Program-made: the position numbers and the translations under genes
The notes under the pieces: model-generated
The model's input: only the letters and a program-made list of their open reading frames with translations
The model's database searches: none
What the model was told of the DNA's origin: nothing
In this document: positions 1-8,742 of the stretch, one piece after another
Layout: each line of letters begins with the position of its first letter
Numbering within the stretch: position 1 is the first letter of the stretch
Origin: Mitsuokella multacida DSM 20544
GTDB taxonomy: Bacteria; Bacillota; Negativicutes; Selenomonadales; Selenomonadaceae
Direction of reading: 5' to 3'
NCBI RefSeq assembly: GCF_000155955.1
Contig: NZ_GG697141.2
Coordinates: 1,202,588 to 1,266,587, forward strand
Length of the DNA: 64,000 nucleotides

Positions 1-16
1 GTACGCGCTTATTCAT
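1..16 (-). CDS. start of an unidentified gene running off the window (partial)
   Basis: On the minus strand an ATG at 16-14 opens a frame (M-N-K-R-V) that leaves the window after five codons. It is preceded by a GGAAGGAG ribosome binding site about 11 nt upstream and a TATACT -10-like box at 70-65, and it lies downstream of the terminator that ends the alanine symporter gene. Too little is visible to name a product. Confidence 0.35.
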
Positions 17-90
17 GTGAGGAATCGCTCCTTCCGGTATTTTTTCGTTCATTACATTGGTTCTAGTATACCATGTGCCGCTATTTTTGC

Positions 91-125
91 GATAAAAAGA
101 GCCTTTCCGGGAGGAAAGGCTCTTT
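91..125 (-). terminator. intrinsic terminator of the alanine symporter gene
   Basis: Perfect 13-bp stem (96-108 with 113-125) around a GGGA loop, followed on the minus strand by a TTTTTAT tract. It lies 10 nt past the symporter stop codon. Confidence 0.85.
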
Positions 126-134
126 CGGGATGGA

Positions 135-1499
135 TCAATTCCTGTTGATGCGCTTTGCATCTTTATGGCGGTTCATATACTTGTTCGTCTCGGCGACGAT
201 GACGCCCGAGAGCGCAATCAGCGCGATGAGGTTCGGGATGGCCATGAGTCCGTTGACGATATCGGCGAGAATCCAGATGGCTTCGAGTTTGAGGAAGGCA
301 CCGGAGGCGATCAGCGCGATGAAGATCAGGCGATAGGGAAGCACACCCTTGTTGCCGAAGAGGTAGATGCAGGCGCGCTCGCCGTAGTAGTTCCAGCCGA
401 GGATCGTCGTGAAGGCGAAGAGCACGAGCGCGATCGTCAGCAGCTGGCTGCCGAAGAAGCCATAGGCACTGGCGAAGGCAGCGCTCGTCATCGCGGCACC
501 GGCGGTGTCACCCTGCCAGACGCCCGTGAGCACGAGTGCGAGGCCCGTCATGGAGCAGATGATGATCGTGTCGATGAAGGTACCCGTCATCGAGATCAGA
601 CCCTGCTCAGCTGGCCACTTCGTCTTGGCGGCAGCGGCGGCAATCGGCGCGGAGCCAAGGCCGGACTCGTTGGAGAAGACGCCGCGCGCGACGCCGTTCT
701 GCATGGCCATCATGACTGTGGAGCCGGCGAAGCCGCCGGCGGCTGCGGCACCCGTGAAGGCGTCGCTGATGATCATGGCGATGGCGGCCGGGACCTGGTC
801 GAGGTTGAGGATGATCAGACCGAGGCTGATGGCGACGTAGGTCAGAGCCATGAACGGCACGATGCCCGAGGCGACTTTGGCGATGCTCTGCAAGCCGCCG
901 AGCGTGATGGCGGCGATGAAGACGGTCAGGATGACGTCCGTGGCGAGTTTCGGGAAGCCGAAGGCAATCTGCATGCTGTCGACGATGGCGTTGACCTGCG
1001 GGAAGGTGCCGATGCCGAAGTAGGCGACGCCAATGCAGGCGAGCGCGAAGAACGTCGCGAGCGGCTTCCACTTCTCGCCCATGCCGTTGCGGATGTAGAA
1101 CATCGGGCCGCCGGCAATCTCGCCCTTCTCGTCGATGGAGCGGAATTTGACGGCCAGGAGGCCTTCCGAATACTTCGTAGCCATGCCGAAGAAGGCAGCG
1201 ACCCACATCCAGAAGATGGCGCCGGGGCCGCCGACCTTGACGGCCGTGGCGACGCCGACGATGTTGCCCGTGCCGACCGTGGCGGCGAGGGCGACGCAGA
1301 GAGCCTTGAAGCTCGAGACGTCACCGCGGCCGTTGTTCTGAGCCTTGAAGATCAGCTTGAGCGCCTTCGGCAGGCGGAAGACCTGCAGGAGCTTCAGGCG
1401 GATGGTCAGGTAGATACCCGTGCCGACGAGCAGCGTGATGAGCGGCGGGCCCCACATGAAGGAGTCGATGGCATTGAGTATAGGGATGAATGATTCCAT
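135..1499 (-). CDS. AGCS-family alanine/glycine:sodium symporter
   Basis: Polytopic inner-membrane symporter of 454 residues that imports alanine or glycine with sodium, full length for the AGCS (AlsT/DagA) family. Family hallmarks are visible: ATVGTGNIVGVATA near residue 75, the segment around MATKYSEGLLAVKFR, then GGPMFYIRNGMG, and about eleven hydrophobic stretches. The ATG at 1499 follows an AGGAGG site 5 nt upstream. It is a single-gene unit with its own terminator. AlsT-type proteins may also carry glutamine; alanine is the best guess from family knowledge, not from a residue signature. Confidence 0.88.
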   Translation of the reverse strand: MESFIPILNAIDSFMWGPPLITLLVGTGIYLTIRLKLLQVFRLPKALKLIFKAQNNGRGDVSSFKALCVALAATVGTGNIVGVATAVKVGGPGAIFWMWVAAFFGMATKYSEGLLAVKFRSIDEKGEIAGGPMFYIRNGMGEKWKPLATFFALACIGVAYFGIGTFPQVNAIVDSMQIAFGFPKLATDVILTVFIAAITLGGLQSIAKVASGIVPFMALTYVAISLGLIILNLDQVPAAIAMIISDAFTGAAAAGGFAGSTVMMAMQNGVARGVFSNESGLGSAPIAAAAAKTKWPAEQGLISMTGTFIDTIIICSMTGLALVLTGVWQGDTAGAAMTSAAFASAYGFFGSQLLTIALVLFAFTTILGWNYYGERACIYLFGNKGVLPYRLIFIALIASGAFLKLEAIWILADIVNGLMAIPNLIALIALSGVIVAETNKYMNRHKDAKRINRN

Positions 1500-3138
<1,639 letters not shown>

Positions 3139-3174
3139 GGTGTAGTATTACTCGCACGAAGGGGCGGGGTGGAC

Positions 3175-3207
3175 AAAAGACGTCACATTGATTTGTGGCG
3201 TCTTTTT
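3175..3207 (+). terminator. intrinsic terminator of eno
   Basis: Stem AAAAGACGTCAC / GTGGCGTCTTTT (one G-T pair) with an 8-nt loop, running into a T tract, 37 nt after the eno stop. Confidence 0.85.
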
Positions 3208-3240
3208 GGTGCCAGCATGTTGAGGACTTCTCCGTTGCGA

Positions 3241-3281
3241 GCGCGGAGGTATGTATTTTGGCTTCGGCGCTCCGCTAAATG
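3241..3281 (-). repeat. fragment of the ~180-nt intergenic repeat (3-prime end only)
   Basis: The reverse complement matches the right end of the family: CATTTAGCGGAGCG, then CGAAGCC, then AAATACATACCTCCGC. The match stops at 3281, exactly where the separate palindrome at 3287-3518 begins. This suggests a decayed copy or one interrupted by the palindrome. Confidence 0.65.
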
Positions 3282-3286
3282 GATTT

Positions 3287-3518
3287 GGATTCTCACGCCC
3301 GCAGGCTGGAGGGGCAGGGCGGGCAACACTGCGCGACGGCGGGCTGCTAAATCGATTTTTTCCCTTTCAATGCATCCTGACAAAAGAGCGAAACGCGCTT
3401 CGCTTGGACGATGCTCTTTTGTCAGGGTCTTGGTGGGGAAAAAATCGATTCTTCACGCAGACCGCCGAACGCTCCGTTTATGCCCACCCTGCCCCTCCAT
3501 GCGGAAGTGACGGTATCC
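3287..3518. repeat. long nested palindrome (cruciform or hairpin element)
   Basis: Three perfect inverted-repeat blocks are nested around one centre. TGGAGGGGCAGGG (3307-3319) pairs with 3487-3499. A 15-bp block at 3350-3364 pairs with 3436-3450. CCTGACAAAAGAGC (3376-3389) pairs with 3413-3426. The apical loop is about 23 nt. Weaker pairing extends outward to GGAT (3287) and ATCC (3518). No open frame in it looks coding. It differs in sequence from the ~180-nt repeat family next to it. It may be a MITE-like element or a structured RNA. Confidence 0.8.
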
Positions 3519-3592
3519 GATTCTCGCGATAGTAAGTTACTGGTATGGCGGTTGCGCAGGCAGTATCGTCTTGCGGCGCTGCTCTGGCGTTC

Positions 3593-3777
3593 GAGCGGAG
3601 GGAGGTATTTCGCCTGCAAGAGCGGAGCGATTTGCCCGAAGGGCTGTGCCCTGACGCGGAGCAGCTTAGCATGCGATGTCGGAACGCCGTGGCAGGCGGC
3701 GAGGTGGCCTCTATGGAAGGCTTGTCATAGGGCACATTCAGCGGAGCGATGAAGCCGAAATATCTCCCTGCGCGCTC
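3593..3777 (+). repeat. ~180-nt intergenic repeat, copy A
   Basis: The element is bounded by imperfect inverted ends (GAGCGGAGGGAGGTATTTCG at left; CGAAATATCTCCC and GCGCTC at right). Core blocks shared with the other copies are CGCCTGCAAGAGCG, AGGGCTGTGCCC, CGCCGTGGCAGGCGGCG and GGGCACATTCAGCGGAGCG. TGTGCCC and GGGCACA inside it are complementary. No frame in it looks coding. This is the most diverged full copy in the window. Confidence 0.8.
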
Positions 3778-3855
3778 AATTTCACGAAAAAGCGGTAAGC
3801 CGCAAGTCATAGAAACTTGCAGTTTACCGCTTTTGTGATGCGATTCTCATGTGTT

Positions 3856-5622
3856 TCAGGAGAGTATGCCGGCCATCTTGAGCAGGTAGCGTGCGTTGGT
3901 GGTGTGGCAGCGGCCGGGGCGGATCTTGAAGTCGAAGTGGATCTTATCATCGGGGTAGGATTCTTCGAAGTGGAAGTTCTTGATCGGCAGGTCGTTTGGC
4001 GACTGGAGGTCGCAGAGCTCGAAGTCGTGGGTGGTGACGAGGGTGATGCAGGAGGGGCGCGTGAGGCGCTTGATGGCTTCGGCGGCGCCGGTGATGCGGT
4101 CGGCGGAGTTCGTGCCCTTGAAGATCTCGTCGATGCAGAGCAAGAGCGGCCGCTCCTCTTGGCTTGCCTCGACCATCTGGCGGATGCGCAGGATCTCGGC
4201 GTAGAAGGTCGAGATACCGCGCGAGAGGTCGTCGCTGACGTGAATCGAAGTGTAGACGGCCATCGGCGTCAGTGCGAAGTGCTCGGCGCAGACGGGGGCA
4301 CCGGCGTAGGCGAGGATGGCGGAGGTCGCGAGTGTGCGCATGTACGTCGTCTTGCCGCTCATGTTCGAGCCGGTGATGATGCAGGTGCCAGCTGTGAAGG
4401 AGGCGTCATTCGGCACGGCTTTCGCTTCTTCGATGAGCAATGGCGTCACGGCCTTGCCGGTGAGCTCCGGCCCGCCCGTGCAGAGCTCTGGCCAGCAGAC
4501 GGCTTGGCGCGTGAGCGCCGGCGTGGCGAGGGAGAGCAGGGCCTCGACTTCGGCCCAGGCCGTGAGGTGGCGGCGCAGGCTGCGGCCGTTTGCTTCCTTC
4601 CAGGCGAAGAGGCGCGCTGTGCAGTGGAGGTCCCAGAGGCAGGCGGTGTTGGCGACGAGGAAGAAGAAGACATTGCGCCGCATGGCGGCGAGGTCGGCGA
4701 GCTTTGCGAGGCCGCGCAGCCCCTCTGAGGAGCGTTGCTCGCGCAGGTCCTTCTGGATGGCGAGCAAGAGCGGGCTCCTGTAGTCGGCCTCCTCGAGTCT
4801 GGCGAGCAGCTGCTCGTAGACGCTGAGCTCCTGCGGTAGGGCCATGAGTGGGGCGAGCAGGGCCTGGCTGCGCCGCAGCAGCAGGAAGGAGAGCAGGAGC
4901 TGCAAGGAGAGGAGCAGCCCCGGTATGGTGACATCGAGCCGTCCGGCGATGGCCAGTGCGAGCGTGGCGAGGGAGAGCACTGGCAGCAGGAAGGAGAGCA
5001 GGCGCAGTGCTTTGCTCTTCTTGATGCTCGCCTGCTCGAGCATCGTGCAGAAATCCGAGAGGTCGGTGCCGAGCGGCAGCAGGTGACTCATGGCCTCGAG
5101 GTCTAGGAGCTCCTGCGGCTTCCCGCTGAGCTCGCGGACGGCCTGCTGGCGCAGGCGGATGGCGTCGGCTGCATCGGGGAAGGGGGAGAGCAGGGCGGCG
5201 AGCCGCTCGCGGCCGGCCTTGGTGCGCGCAGCCGAGAGGTACTGGTAGAGCGAAGCCCTGCCGAAGATCGGCAGATCGGCTTCCTGCGGCCGGTCTTCGC
5301 GCATGAGATCATGGCCGTGATCGGAGAAGTCGCGCCACTTGCCCGACTTTCGGTCGAGGAAAGCCTGCACGCAGCCGAGATGGCTTTCCGTCAGCAGCTT
5401 CGCGAAGCTGGCCTTCTGGTGGCGCCGGACGAGCAGCAGGAAGGCGGCGAGCAGCAGGACGCCGCAGATGGTGCCGAGCACATGGCCGTCAAAGCCCGCG
5501 GCAAAGGTGAAGACCATGGCGAGGAAGGAGACGGTGCGAAGCAGTACGAGGCGCTGCAGGCGCTGTTTTTGCCGCCTGATGGCCTGCAGGTCGCGTTGCT
5601 GCCATTCGTGGAAATCAATCAT
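3856..5622 (-). CDS. MutS-like ATPase with N-terminal membrane segments
   Basis: 588-residue protein whose C-terminal third is a MutS domain-V-type ABC ATPase: Walker A GSNMSGKTTYMR, Walker B LLLCIDEIFKGTNSADR and an H-loop VTTHDFEL. The N-terminal half lacks the MutS mismatch-recognition and connector domains. It has hydrophobic stretches near residues 27-70 and 205-255, suggesting membrane anchoring. It belongs to the MutS-related ATPase family seen in Firmicutes and Bacteroidetes; its role is unknown and classical mismatch repair is unlikely. The start is supported by GAGGTGA 4 nt before the ATG. It is transcribed alone. Confidence 0.8.
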   Translation of the reverse strand: MIDFHEWQQRDLQAIRRQKQRLQRLVLLRTVSFLAMVFTFAAGFDGHVLGTICGVLLLAAFLLLVRRHQKASFAKLLTESHLGCVQAFLDRKSGKWRDFSDHGHDLMREDRPQEADLPIFGRASLYQYLSAARTKAGRERLAALLSPFPDAADAIRLRQQAVRELSGKPQELLDLEAMSHLLPLGTDLSDFCTMLEQASIKKSKALRLLSFLLPVLSLATLALAIAGRLDVTIPGLLLSLQLLLSFLLLRRSQALLAPLMALPQELSVYEQLLARLEEADYRSPLLLAIQKDLREQRSSEGLRGLAKLADLAAMRRNVFFFLVANTACLWDLHCTARLFAWKEANGRSLRRHLTAWAEVEALLSLATPALTRQAVCWPELCTGGPELTGKAVTPLLIEEAKAVPNDASFTAGTCIITGSNMSGKTTYMRTLATSAILAYAGAPVCAEHFALTPMAVYTSIHVSDDLSRGISTFYAEILRIRQMVEASQEERPLLLCIDEIFKGTNSADRITGAAEAIKRLTRPSCITLVTTHDFELCDLQSPNDLPIKNFHFEESYPDDKIHFDFKIRPGRCHTTNARYLLKMAGILS

Positions 5623-5700
5623 CGTATCACCTCAAGTGTGTCGTAATCTGACTATCAGTATACCACGGCTGGCTGGGGAAAAGCTGATGGTGCTGCTCGA

Positions 5701-5729
5701 TTGTCGGCGCCTTCGTTTTCCTGTATAAT
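5701..5729 (+). promoter_or_regulatory. promoter of the 58-residue coiled-coil gene
   Basis: TTGTCG (5701-5706), a 17-nt spacer and a perfect TATAAT (5724-5729), 36 nt upstream of the ATG. Confidence 0.6.
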
Positions 5730-5765
5730 AAAGAATAAGAGCAAATCACGAAAGGAAGTCATACT

Positions 5766-5942
5766 ATGGCAGAGAATGAAGCCATCCGGCGCCTGCAGGC
5801 GAGCATCGACATGCTCAAGGAACGCATGCGCATCGACTCGAACGACCTCGAGTACGAGTCGCACCTGCGCCAGAAGCGCCAGCTGCAGCGCATCCTGGAC
5901 CGCCTGCTGGCCAAGGAAGCGGACGAGAAGAAGCCGCTCTGA
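5766..5942 (+). CDS. small charged coiled-coil protein
   Basis: A 58-residue frame that begins MAENEAIRRLQ and ends EADEKKPL, with a GAAAGGAAG ribosome binding site about 8 nt before the ATG and a consensus -10 box upstream. It is strongly charged, with leucine heptad spacing (RRLQASIDMLKERM; QLQRILDRLLAK) that predicts an amphipathic helical hairpin or coiled coil. No membrane segment or cysteine. I do not recognise a family. It may be a DNA- or protein-binding accessory peptide, but nothing in the context shows this. Confidence 0.65.
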   Translation: MAENEAIRRLQASIDMLKERMRIDSNDLEYESHLRQKRQLQRILDRLLAKEADEKKPL

Positions 5943-6032
5943 AATCCTTAGGATCTTTTCATTTTTTCAGGAAGTATTCAGCCAAGCTCGATACAATACA
6001 AACATCAAAAAGTCAAAGAGAGGATGACCAAT

Positions 6033-6311
6033 ATGTCAAAGCGCATGACGATGGATGAAGTGCTCAAGGAGTACGGTGTCCCGCAGATCAAGCTCGATAT
6101 ACATGCGACGCGCAGTGAACTCCTGAAGCTCCGCGAGAAGCTCATGGCAATCCGTGACCTGTCTGCAGGCAAGGAGCAGGGCTATCTCGATATCGACTGC
6201 AAGCTCTACATCGATGTCGATGACATCGACCGCTATCTGTCGGGCGAGCTCGACACGATCGGTGAGATCTACGCGTTCCCGGAGGATATCAAGTCGTATC
6301 GGGAAGAGTGA
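6033..6311 (+). CDS. small acidic protein of unknown function
   Basis: 92-residue cytoplasmic protein starting MSKRMTMDEVLKEYG. A basic, helical N-terminal half (KLDIHATRSELLKLREKL) is followed by an acidic half rich in Asp and Tyr (YLDIDCKLYIDVDDIDRYL). The start at 6033 is preferred over 6024 because AGAGAGG (6017-6023) would abut the earlier ATG but lies 9 nt before this one. No family recognised. It is followed closely by the exported protein at 6353. Confidence 0.65.
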   Translation: MSKRMTMDEVLKEYGVPQIKLDIHATRSELLKLREKLMAIRDLSAGKEQGYLDIDCKLYIDVDDIDRYLSGELDTIGEIYAFPEDIKSYREE

Positions 6312-6352
6312 CGTTAAAACATTTTGTTTCTATAGATAAAGGAGAATCATTG

Positions 6353-7027
6353 ATGAATATCAAGAAGACACTGTCAGCCCTCATGGTCGGTGCCATGGTT
6401 CTTTCCGCAGCACCGGTACTACCCGCCTCTGCCTCCTTTGTGAGCACGGCCTATGCGGCCAAGGGCGGTGCGAAGATGAGCATCCCGAAGTCGGCTCCGG
6501 CGCCGAAGGCACCGGCTGCCGGCGCGACGAGCAACGCGAATACGAGCAAGTCCGTCTCGGGCAATGGCTCTTCGTATGCGCCGTCTAAGGATGCCAAGAG
6601 CCTCGAGAAGAACGCGCCGGCTGCGAATGCGAAGTCGAATACGGCTGCTGCAAATGCGAACACGCAGAGTTCGAGCCGCCTCGGCAGCATCATGCGCGGC
6701 ATCGGCATCTTTGCGGGCGGCATGCTGCTCGGCTCGATGCTCTCGCATCTCTTCGGCATGGGCAGCGGCATGTTCGCCGACATCATGGGCCTCTTGATAA
6801 ACGGCCTGCTGATCGTCGTCGCCATCATGGCCGTGCGCTGGCTCTGGAATAAGTTCCGCGGCAATAAGCCAAATGCCAGCCGTCCGAGTGACTACCGCCA
6901 GGACCTCGAGATGCGCCAGCAGCCGATGGACAGTCAGCCGCAGATGCGCACGCCAATCCACGATATCAAGCCGCGCGGTAACGACTATGAGCCGAAGTCC
7001 ACGGCGGACCGCTACCGCAACCGCTGA
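6353..7027 (+). CDS. exported/membrane protein resembling the N-terminal part of bacterial Tim44-like proteins
   Basis: 224 residues. Residues 1-32 are a signal peptide (basic start, hydrophobic core, cleavage near VSTAYAA). A 90-residue low-complexity Ala/Ser/Asn/Lys linker follows. Next are a glycine-rich segment (GIFAGGMLLGSMLSHLFGMG) and a membrane span (INGLLIVVAIMAVRWLW), then a basic, polar tail. This arrangement matches the front of bacterial Tim44-domain proteins, but the folded Tim44 domain that normally follows is missing. The start at 6353 is chosen because GGAG lies 9 nt before it. Function unknown. Confidence 0.6.
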   Translation: MNIKKTLSALMVGAMVLSAAPVLPASASFVSTAYAAKGGAKMSIPKSAPAPKAPAAGATSNANTSKSVSGNGSSYAPSKDAKSLEKNAPAANAKSNTAAANANTQSSSRLGSIMRGIGIFAGGMLLGSMLSHLFGMGSGMFADIMGLLINGLLIVVAIMAVRWLWNKFRGNKPNASRPSDYRQDLEMRQQPMDSQPQMRTPIHDIKPRGNDYEPKSTADRYRNR

Positions 7028-7093
7028 TGATTTCCTCAATCACGATGCTGAGCCTGTAGGCCGGTATCCCACATTCAGAAAGAAGTGTACCCA

Positions 7094-7750
7094 ATGGCAA
7101 AAACATCTACGCTCGCGAAGGTCGACGACCTCATCGCGCGTTACCCCGTCCTCTCCGTCTGCCGCGATGACCTCATCGCGGCGGTCAAGGCTATCTGCGA
7201 GAGCTATGCAGGCGGCCACAAGCTCATCGCCTGCGGCAATGGCGGCAGTGCCTCGGATGCCGAGCACATCGTCGGCGAGCTCATGAAGGGCTTCCTGCTG
7301 CCGCGCAAGCTCGGTGCGGATATGGAGAAGAAGATGCGCGCCGTCTGCCCGGAGGAGGCCGACTACTTCATGGAGAATCTGCAGGGCGCCCTGCCGGCGC
7401 TCTCGATGGTCAATCAGGTCGCACTCAACACGGCCTTCGCCAACGACCAGGCACCGGACCTCTCGTTTGCCCAGCAGCTCCTCGGCATGGGCGACGAGGG
7501 CGATGTCCTGCTCGCCATCTCGACTTCGGGCAACTCGACGAACGTCATCTACGCCCTACAGATGGCAAAGGTCAAGGGCGTCCGCACGATCGCGCTGACG
7601 GGCAAGTCGGGCGGCAAGATCAAGAGCCGCAATCTTGCGGACATCACGATCTGCGTGCCGGACGATGAGACGTTCCGCATCCAGGAACTCCACCTGCCGG
7701 TCTACCACATGCTCTGCATCGCCGCAGAGAACGAATTCTTCGGCGATTGA
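7094..7750 (+). CDS. gmhA: SIS-domain phosphoheptose isomerase (GmhA-like)
   Basis: 218-residue cytoplasmic sugar-phosphate isomerase predicted to convert sedoheptulose 7-phosphate to D-glycero-D-manno-heptose 7-phosphate, the first step of LPS inner-core heptose synthesis. GmhA motifs are present: CGNGGSASDAEHIVGELMKGF without its last residue spans the substrate loop, SMVNQVALNTAFAND follows, then the SIS phosphate loop ISTSGNSTNVI and a conserved QELHLPVYHMLC. ATG 7094 follows AGAAAGAAG. No other heptose gene is adjacent, so an alternative SIS isomerase role is possible, though the motif match is good. Confidence 0.8.
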   Translation: MAKTSTLAKVDDLIARYPVLSVCRDDLIAAVKAICESYAGGHKLIACGNGGSASDAEHIVGELMKGFLLPRKLGADMEKKMRAVCPEEADYFMENLQGALPALSMVNQVALNTAFANDQAPDLSFAQQLLGMGDEGDVLLAISTSGNSTNVIYALQMAKVKGVRTIALTGKSGGKIKSRNLADITICVPDDETFRIQELHLPVYHMLCIAAENEFFGD

Positions 7751-7765
7751 ACTCAGATATTTTCG

Positions 7766-7794
7766 GGGCCTGCTCCAAAGGAGCAGGCCCTTTT
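7766..7794 (+). terminator. intrinsic terminator after gmhA
   Basis: Perfect 11-bp stem GGGCCTGCTCC / GGAGCAGGCCC with an AAA loop and a TTTT tail. Confidence 0.9.
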
Positions 7795-7874
7795 GCTATT
7801 CCGTAGGTGTGATGCTATGATAGAGACAGTTCATTCTGTCGTGTCGTTATCGCGTCTTTTCAGGGGGAATATCT

Positions 7875-8624
7875 ATGCTGACCGCGTATCTGGCAGGCGT
7901 AGAGGGCCATCTGGCGCCGGCTCTCGTCATTTTTTTCTCGGCAATCCTGCAGTCCATCACGGGATTCGGCCTCGTCATTGTCGCCGCGCCGCTCTTGATG
8001 ATCTTCTACGACCCGAAGCTCACGGTGCCGGTCATGCTGCTCTTGGCCTGCTGTGCCAACTTCTTCCAGGGTCTCTTCGCGCTGCGCACGGCGAACCTCA
8101 AGCTGGTCTTCTGGCTCTACCTCGGCGTGCTCTGCGGTCAGCCAATCGGTTTCTGGGCCTTCGACCATGCGTCGAGCGCAATGCTCAAGGTCTTCATCAG
8201 CGCCATCGTGCTGTTCTCGCTCGGCACGATGCAGGCCCTGCATCTGCGCATCCGCGAATGCCCGCGCAATTCCTACATCACGGGTATCTTCTCGGGCTTC
8301 ACGTCCATCACGGCCGGCATGGGCGGCCCGCCGTTCCTCATCTACCTCGCCCACAGCAGGATGACGGTTGAGGTCATGCGCGCGACGTGCTTCGTCTTCT
8401 TCTTCCTCTGCAACATCACGTCGCTGACGAGCTATGAGCTCGGCGGCCTGCCAATCGCGCCGGCACTCGGCGAGTTCGTTTACCTGCTGCCGGCCCTCGT
8501 GCTGGGCATCCTCATCGGCCACGCCGCCTTCGCCTACGTGCCCAAGGCCCTCATCCGCCGCCTGATCTTCGTCCTGCTCTATGTCACCTGCATCTACACG
8601 ATTGTTTCGGTGCTGCTGCACTGA
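7875..8624 (+). CDS. TauE/SafE-family membrane permease
   Basis: 249-residue integral membrane protein with about eight hydrophobic segments and the repeated glycine-rich signature of the family: QSITGFGLVIVAAPLL near residue 29 and its second-half echo GFTSITAGMGGPPFLIYL near residue 138. Members export sulfite, sulfoacetate or other organosulfur anions; the substrate cannot be told from sequence. GGGGGAATATCT precedes the ATG. It is monocistronic between a terminator and the OPT promoter. Confidence 0.82.
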   Translation: MLTAYLAGVEGHLAPALVIFFSAILQSITGFGLVIVAAPLLMIFYDPKLTVPVMLLLACCANFFQGLFALRTANLKLVFWLYLGVLCGQPIGFWAFDHASSAMLKVFISAIVLFSLGTMQALHLRIRECPRNSYITGIFSGFTSITAGMGGPPFLIYLAHSRMTVEVMRATCFVFFFLCNITSLTSYELGGLPIAPALGEFVYLLPALVLGILIGHAAFAYVPKALIRRLIFVLLYVTCIYTIVSVLLH

Positions 8625-8653
8625 GTGGATTTGCTTCTTATTAGAAAAAGTGA

Positions 8654-8714
8654 TTTACATTGTCAAATATTATGATATAATAGACTCTGTGTTTGTGCAC
8701 CTATAGTGCACAAA
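8654..8714 (+). promoter_or_regulatory. OPT gene promoter with a palindromic operator at the start site
   Basis: TTTACA (8654-8659), a 16-nt spacer and TATAAT (8676-8681) form a strong promoter. Directly downstream, TTTGTGCAC (8692-8700) and GTGCACAAA (8706-8714) form a perfect 9-bp inverted repeat with a 5-nt centre, at about +4 to +26. This is where a repressor would block transcription. The sequence could instead fold as a 5-prime mRNA hairpin. Confidence 0.7.
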
Positions 8715-8742
8715 GATAATTTCTGGATAAGGAGTAATCATC

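Noticed and set aside
165-1493. 442-codon frame opposite the alanine symporter
   Set aside because: Asp/Arg/Gly-rich translation typical of the antisense frame of a high-GC gene; no ribosome binding site and the symporter frame is clearly real.
3169-3810. Several 60-115-codon frames in the spacer after eno, on both strands
   Set aside because: They read through repeat copies and the palindrome; similar peptides recur at 12.5 and 42 kb only because the DNA repeats do. No ribosome binding sites.
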